A stretch of 64,000 nucleotides of DNA from Anaerolineales bacterium (lineage in GTDB: Bacteria > Chloroflexota > Anaerolineae > 4572-78 > J111), in contig JABTUW010000005.1 of the NCBI GenBank assembly GCA_015075185.1, positions 682,001-746,000 of the forward strand. Direction: 5' to 3'. Made by a program: the position numbers and the translations under genes. Under the pieces are notes generated by a model that worked only from the letters and a program-made list of their open reading frames with translations, did no database searches and was not told where the DNA came from. Each line of letters begins with the position of its first letter. Position 1 is the stretch's first letter. Of this stretch, positions 60,287-64,000 are shown piece after piece.

Positions 60287-61088
60287 ACACACAATAACCG
60301 CCATCAATGATCATATCGTGGCCGGTCATGAAATCTGAGACTTCTGAAGCCAGATAAACCACAGCGCCTTGCAGGTCCGTCACCTCACCCAGGCAGTTCA
60401 TGGGTGTGCGAGCCAGCCAATGGGGCAGCTTTTCCTTGCCAATGGGTTTTTCTATAAATTCGTTGACCAGTTGGGTCCGGGTGTAGCCGGGACTGATGCT
60501 GTTGACCCGCACGCCGCGGGGCGCCCATTCTGCTGCCAGGCTGCGGGTCATATGGAGGACCCCGGCTTTGGAAGTATTATAGGCGGCTTGGTTCTGGGGA
60601 GTATTGGCAATGTGGGCCGACATCGAGGCCGTATTGATAATCTTGCCGTAACCGGCGGACAGCATCACTCGGGCCTCGGCCTGGGCGCAGAGAAACACCC
60701 CTTTCAGATTGACGGCCATCATCTTATCCCATTCCGCTTCGGGCATGGTTTCGGAGTCAAACCAGCCGGCAATCCCGGCATTGTTCACGCCAATGGTCAG
60801 GCGGCCCCAGCGCTTCATGACCGTGTCAACCATGCGCTGGACCTGCTCGGCCCGGGTCACATCAGCTACCACCGGCAGCGCTTCGATCCCCTTCCTCTCG
60901 AGTTCAGCCGCCACTGCTTCGGCGCTGGCAGCCGCCATATCTACCACGGCGACGGCTGCACCGGCTTCGCCCAAAGCATGAGCAAAAGCGCGGCCAATAC
61001 CCTGCCCTCCGCCTGTGACCAGCGCCACCCGGCCATCCAGGCGGAATCGTTCTAAAATGGGTTTAGCTTCCAAGAGTTTGTCAGCCAT
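60282..61088 (-). CDS. Short-chain dehydrogenase/reductase (polyol type)
   Basis: About 268 residues. RVALVTGGGQGIGRAFAHALGEAG (TGxxxGIG), NNAGIAGW, catalytic Ser in NTASMSAH and YNTSKAGVLHMTRSLA (YxxxK), then VRVNSISPGYTRTQL. This is a classical SDR with close kin among sugar-alcohol and ketose reductases. The ATG after AAGGAGATTGTGA is preferred to a GTG six bases upstream. Downstream of, and 11 bases from, the erythritol/threitol dehydrogenase-like gene. Confidence 0.9.
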   Translation of the reverse strand: MADKLLEAKPILERFRLDGRVALVTGGGQGIGRAFAHALGEAGAAVAVVDMAAASAEAVAAELERKGIEALPVVADVTRAEQVQRMVDTVMKRWGRLTIGVNNAGIAGWFDSETMPEAEWDKMMAVNLKGVFLCAQAEARVMLSAGYGKIINTASMSAHIANTPQNQAAYNTSKAGVLHMTRSLAAEWAPRGVRVNSISPGYTRTQLVNEFIEKPIGKEKLPHWLARTPMNCLGEVTDLQGAVVYLASEVSDFMTGHDMIIDGGYCVW

Positions 61089-61104
61089 CTTCACAATCTC
61101 CTTG

Positions 61105-62205
61105 CTAAGGTTTTAAGGTCACCTTGATGGATTGCTGGCCGGATGCCACCAGATCAATGCCCTCCTGGAAAGAAGCCAGGGGCATCTGGTGAGTCACGAT
61201 ATGCTCCATCGGTAGCAGGCCCTTTTGGAGCATATCAATGGCGACGGGGTAGCAATAGGGACTCAGATGAGAGCCGTGAATCGTTAGCTCTTTGGTGTCG
61301 CCGATAATCGTCCAATCCACGGTGACCGGCTCGCGCATGACGCTGAACTCGACAAAGGTGCCAAGCTTGCGAATCATGTGCAAGCCCTGCTCGACAGCCG
61401 CCGGGTGGCCAGTCGCCTCGATATAGACATCGCAGCCGTAGCCGTCGGTCAGCATACGGACCTCGTCTATGACGTCAACTTTGCCGGGATTTAAGCCCAT
61501 ATCCGCCCCGCATGCCCTGGCTACTTCCAGGCGCTGGTCGCTCATGTCGAGGGAAATGAGCAGGCTGGGATGTTTGAGCCGGGCCGCGGCGATCATGCCC
61601 AGCCCCAGCGGGCCGGCTCCGGCAATCACTACTACATCCTGAAATTCGATGTTCCCTCGCTGCACGGCGTGAATTGAGCAGGCCAGCGGCTCGATGTAGA
61701 CGGCGTGCTCCACCGGGATAGAGGACGGCACTTTGTGGTTGATGGCGTCGCGGGGGAAGAGCATGTACTCGGCCATGGCCCCGAAAGTCCGCTGGCGAAA
61801 GCCGTAGACTTCGTGTTTCTTTTGACACATCCAGTATTGGCCGCGCCGGCAAAAACGACATTCCCAACAGGGGACAATTTGCTCCGAAACGGCCATGTCG
61901 CCCAATTGCAAGCCGTATTTCTCGCCCGCGCCTTCACCCAGGGCGACTACTTCGCCGACAAATTCGTGGCCGGGGATGACCGGCGGCTGGCAGTAACCTT
62001 CGCGGTACTTATCGCCCCAAAAGAGAGGGCCGCCCAGATAACATTTCAAATCGCTGGCGCAGATGCCGACCGATTTGACCCGAATCACTACCTCACCCGA
62101 CCCCGGCTGAGGCACTGCCCATTCCTGGAGCCGGTAATCTTGCGGCCCGTAGCAAACGACGGCTTGCATGGTTTTAGGTAGGGGAGCATTTGCTTGATAA
62201 TTCAT
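61105..62205 (-). CDS. Erythritol/L-threitol dehydrogenase-like zinc enzyme
   Basis: 366 residues. MQAVVCYGPQDYRLQEWAVPQ, VGICASDLKCYLGGPLFWGD, PGHEFVGEVVALG, SEQIVPCWECRFCRRGQYWMC, YGFRQRTFGAMAEYML and GSHLSPYCYPVAIDMLQKG match EltD, the tetritol dehydrogenase of actinobacteria, better than other zinc alcohol dehydrogenases I know. It would oxidise erythritol or threitol to erythrulose with NAD. TTGGAGATACT stands before the ATG. A G3P-dehydrogenase-like gene is upstream, so the pathway may go through a tetrulose or triose phosphate. Confidence 0.8.
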   Translation of the reverse strand: MNYQANAPLPKTMQAVVCYGPQDYRLQEWAVPQPGSGEVVIRVKSVGICASDLKCYLGGPLFWGDKYREGYCQPPVIPGHEFVGEVVALGEGAGEKYGLQLGDMAVSEQIVPCWECRFCRRGQYWMCQKKHEVYGFRQRTFGAMAEYMLFPRDAINHKVPSSIPVEHAVYIEPLACSIHAVQRGNIEFQDVVVIAGAGPLGLGMIAAARLKHPSLLISLDMSDQRLEVARACGADMGLNPGKVDVIDEVRMLTDGYGCDVYIEATGHPAAVEQGLHMIRKLGTFVEFSVMREPVTVDWTIIGDTKELTIHGSHLSPYCYPVAIDMLQKGLLPMEHIVTHQMPLASFQEGIDLVASGQQSIKVTLKP

Positions 62206-62239
62206 AGTATCTCCAAGGATAGTTAATTGGGAGTTTTTT

Positions 62240-62284
62240 GCCGGGATTAGGGGATTAGGAGCTTTTTTATCCCCTAATCCCGGC
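62240..62284. repeat. Perfect 16-bp inverted repeat in the polyol cluster
   Basis: GCCGGGATTAGGGGAT and its complement, 13 bases apart, between the GpsA-like and EltD-like genes. The T-run lies on the wrong side for minus-strand termination, so this is most likely a palindromic repeat. Confidence 0.75.
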
Positions 62285-62307
62285 CCATTTAAAATTGGAA
62301 GATATCC

Positions 62308-63360
62308 TTATTTTGCAAAAAACGCATCCCAGGGAATCTCCACCGGGGCATCGTGACAGACGATCTCGATCATCGTTTGCAGTAGCGGCAGGGCCTGATC
62401 CTCCAGCTCGCCCTGGGCGATGAGATTTTTTACCGTGGGGCCAATCGCTTCGGCCAACTGCGCGCCCTCGATGGTGACATCGGCCATATATTTGGACTTG
62501 GCTTCACTGTAAGGCATGCCCAAACCCAGATAGCGCCCCATGCGGCCGTTGCGCCCGCCTTGCGCCGTAACGTATAAGTCGCCCGCGCCGGGCAGGGTGT
62601 AAGCCGTGCGCGCCTGTCCACCCATGTAGTTGACCATGTAGAGAATCTCATTCAAACCCTGAGCATAAATGGCGGCTGACAGATTGTGCATCACGGCTCC
62701 GCTTTCAGCCATCCCTTCTTTCTCCAGCAAACCGTGGACCAGACCCACCGCTAAAGCGTAAACATTTTTCATAGCCACGGCCACTTCAACACCGACAAAG
62801 TCGGTATTGGTCCAGACGTGGTAATAGGGCGTTCGCAACCAGCCGGCCAGTTTGTCCAGCAGGATTTGATCCGAGCCGGTAAGCACCACGCAAGTGTGTC
62901 GCTGGGCCGCCAGTTCTCCGGCAATGGAGGGGCCGCCGATGGCATTCAGACTAACTTTATCCCGGTAAGTCGCGGGCAAACGGCTCCGAAACAGATCGGG
63001 CAAGATGCCTAACCGCTGCCCGTCTCCCGATAAACCTTTGGTCAAGGCCAGCACCGGCACATCCGGCGGCAAAACCGGTCCCAATCTCTCGGCGGCCCAT
63101 TCCACCCCCAGCGAGTTGACTCCCAGCACGACCAGATCAGCCCCGGCCAGCGCCTCACCCAGGCGATCCCAGGTATAAGGCAAGACCATCTCGGCCAGGC
63201 GGCAATTCAGCCGGGGATGAAAGTGGCTGTCGTGAATTTCCTCAATAATGTCGCCATCCAGGTGCGTGCCCACCAGATGCACAGAATGACCATTATCGGC
63301 CAGTGGGGTGGTGAAGGCGCTGCCCATCATCCCCGCTCCTAAAATTACAATTTGCGCCAT
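62308..63360 (-). CDS. Glycerol-3-phosphate-dehydrogenase-family (GpsA-like) enzyme
   Basis: 350 residues: AQIVILGAGMMGSAFTTPLADNGHSVHLVG (NAD(P) binding), ADLVVLGVNSLGVEWAAERL, ALTKGL, GGPSIAGELA, VEVAVAMKNVYALAVGLVHGL (catalytic Lys in MKN) and LPGAGDLYVTAQGGRNGRMGRYLG. It is longer and more divergent than housekeeping GpsA, and it sits in a polyol gene group, so it may act on another sugar-alcohol phosphate. CAGGAGAATT precedes the ATG. Role uncertain between lipid G3P synthesis and catabolism. Confidence 0.87.
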   Translation of the reverse strand: MAQIVILGAGMMGSAFTTPLADNGHSVHLVGTHLDGDIIEEIHDSHFHPRLNCRLAEMVLPYTWDRLGEALAGADLVVLGVNSLGVEWAAERLGPVLPPDVPVLALTKGLSGDGQRLGILPDLFRSRLPATYRDKVSLNAIGGPSIAGELAAQRHTCVVLTGSDQILLDKLAGWLRTPYYHVWTNTDFVGVEVAVAMKNVYALAVGLVHGLLEKEGMAESGAVMHNLSAAIYAQGLNEILYMVNYMGGQARTAYTLPGAGDLYVTAQGGRNGRMGRYLGLGMPYSEAKSKYMADVTIEGAQLAEAIGPTVKNLIAQGELEDQALPLLQTMIEIVCHDAPVEIPWDAFFAK

Positions 63361-63567
63361 AATTCTCCTGTAAGAAAAGCCTGACCTGGGTAAGTGTTCT
63401 TCCCCTGACTTTAGTTAGTCCGGCCCTCCTACTTTTTTCTGATGTAAAACCATCTAAAAGGTTGATGTATTCTGAATTGGTTTACGTTATGCTATCGAAT
63501 ATCCGTAAGCTTAATGCGGCAACCGTAAATCAAAAATTTAGCCTTTTATCAATTAAGGAGATAAACA

Positions 63568-63759
63568 ATGAGCACCATAAAGCAGCAATATAACCAATTC
63601 AAGGTCGAGTATGACACTCTGCAGAAAATTCTCTCTGAAGAGCAAATCCGGCAGGCTTATATCCAAAATGCCCTTATGCGCGCGACACTCGGCCTCCAAT
63701 TCGAGAAACAGGGTGTTACCCGTGAACCCACCTGGTTTATGGTCGGGGGTCAGAGCTAA
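63568..63759 (+). CDS. 63-residue protein of unknown function
   Basis: Helical N-terminal half (YNQFKVEYDTLQKILSEEQ) and a short C-terminal tail (GVTREPTWFMVGGQS). AAGGAGATAAACA gives a strong ribosome site, so it is expected to be expressed. It is a single gene between divergently arranged neighbours, with a hairpin just after it. No family recognised. Confidence 0.6.
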   Translation: MSTIKQQYNQFKVEYDTLQKILSEEQIRQAYIQNALMRATLGLQFEKQGVTREPTWFMVGGQS

Positions 63760-63778
63760 GGCCTTGGTTCTGAAACAC

Positions 63779-63807
63779 GCCGGGGTAGGTTTAAAGCTTA
63801 CCCCGGC
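63779..63807. terminator. Hairpin between convergent genes
   Basis: GCCGGGGTA pairs with TACCCCGGC across an 11-base loop. It stands between two convergent genes. The U-tract is weak on both strands, so termination is only probable. Confidence 0.5.
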
Positions 63808-63824
63808 CGGCAAGAAAAAACGGG

Positions 63825-64000
63825 CTACATTATCTCAATTCCGCACAGGTGCCACAGTTTATTGACATTGAACCGATTGCGCAGCAAGTGGGAGTACTCC
63901 ACCGCCTCTTTAATCTCGCCAGAAGTAAACCCCAGCGCTTCCAATTCGGTTTCGCCGCCCACCTGCCTGAGCCAGCCGGCCATCTGCTGCGCTGAAGGCA
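63825..64000 (-). CDS. C-terminal end of a glycerol-1-phosphate-dehydrogenase-like protein (partial)
   Basis: The last 58 residues are visible: MAGWLRQVGGETELEALGF, GEIKEAVEYSHLLRNRFNVNKL and a short end. The pattern W.......P...e.lG......i..ai..a...R.R.....l resembles the end of the sn-glycerol-1-phosphate dehydrogenase / AraM family of iron- or zinc-dependent alcohol dehydrogenases. The rest lies beyond the right edge, so the call needs it. Together with the polyol dehydrogenases it fits a sugar-alcohol or glycerol metabolism group. Confidence 0.5.
   Translation of the reverse strand, partial: PSAQQMAGWLRQVGGETELEALGFTSGEIKEAVEYSHLLRNRFNVNKLWHLCGIEIM

Overview
The window comes from a bacterium, most likely an uncultured member of the Chloroflexota (Anaerolineae-like). 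This placement is inferred from an A/V-type ATPase in Thermus-like gene order, a BTAD/NB-ARC/TPR regulator, Shine-Dalgarno-led bacterial genes, two-component kinases and many short palindromic intergenic repeats. No rRNA or tRNA is present, so the placement is provisional.

Layout. 0-1.8 kb: a gene-poor edge, then a BCAM0308-type protein and a stand-alone cNMP-fold protein. 1.8-10.9 kb: a complete A/V-type ATPase operon in the order H/G-I-K-E-C-F-A-B-D on the + strand. 10.9-25.6 kb: cofactor and C1 genes, mostly on the - strand: mptG, DUF447, a dihydropteroate-synthase-like gene and a pterin dehydratase; mfnB, mfnE and mfnF for methanofuran; a HisA-like gene; a folK-mptA fusion; a CitG-like gene; a RimK-like ligase; then mch, fwdC, ftr and a frameshifted fwdA. 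27.4-32.8 kb: an accessory insert (VIT transporter, methyltransferase, ornithine cyclodeaminase family, esterase lipoprotein, DUF3592) whose latter part is bounded by attC-like sites. 32.8-39.3 kb: fwdB, a 69-aa unknown, fwdD, an ATP-grasp ligase, mtdB and a DUF2193-like gene. 40-47.2 kb: the BTAD regulator, a DUF1464 kinase-fold gene, a thioredoxin-fold gene, fae, an unknown and a PfkB kinase. 47.3-59.1 kb: NfeD/SPFH membrane proteins, a second cNMP-fold protein, a sulfatase-modifying-factor-like lipoprotein, and a sensory block (hybrid kinase, ABC solute-binding protein, response regulator, kinase). 59.1-64 kb: a polyol/sugar-alcohol dehydrogenase cluster.

How it works together. Fae condenses formaldehyde with tetrahydromethanopterin (H4MPT), MtdB oxidises methylene-H4MPT with NAD(P), Mch makes formyl-H4MPT, Ftr moves the formyl group to methanofuran, and Fwd releases formate/CO2 (or the reverse). 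The same window holds much of the biosynthesis of both cofactors. Unlike the bacterial formyltransferase/hydrolase complex of methylotrophs as I know it, this locus encodes a FwdB with an intact Fe-S motif and a Cys-His molybdenum/tungsten ligand pair, together with a FwdD molybdopterin-binding subunit. It therefore looks like a real, archaeal-type formylmethanofuran dehydrogenase inside a bacterium.

A paired near-palindromic operator (AGTGACAnnTGTCACT-like, centres mostly 22 bp apart) recurs at five intergenic places. At four of them a -10-like hexamer lies 33-34 bp from the nearer motif, the geometry of a class II activator. This may be the control system for the module and appears not to be explained by any DNA-binding protein encoded here.
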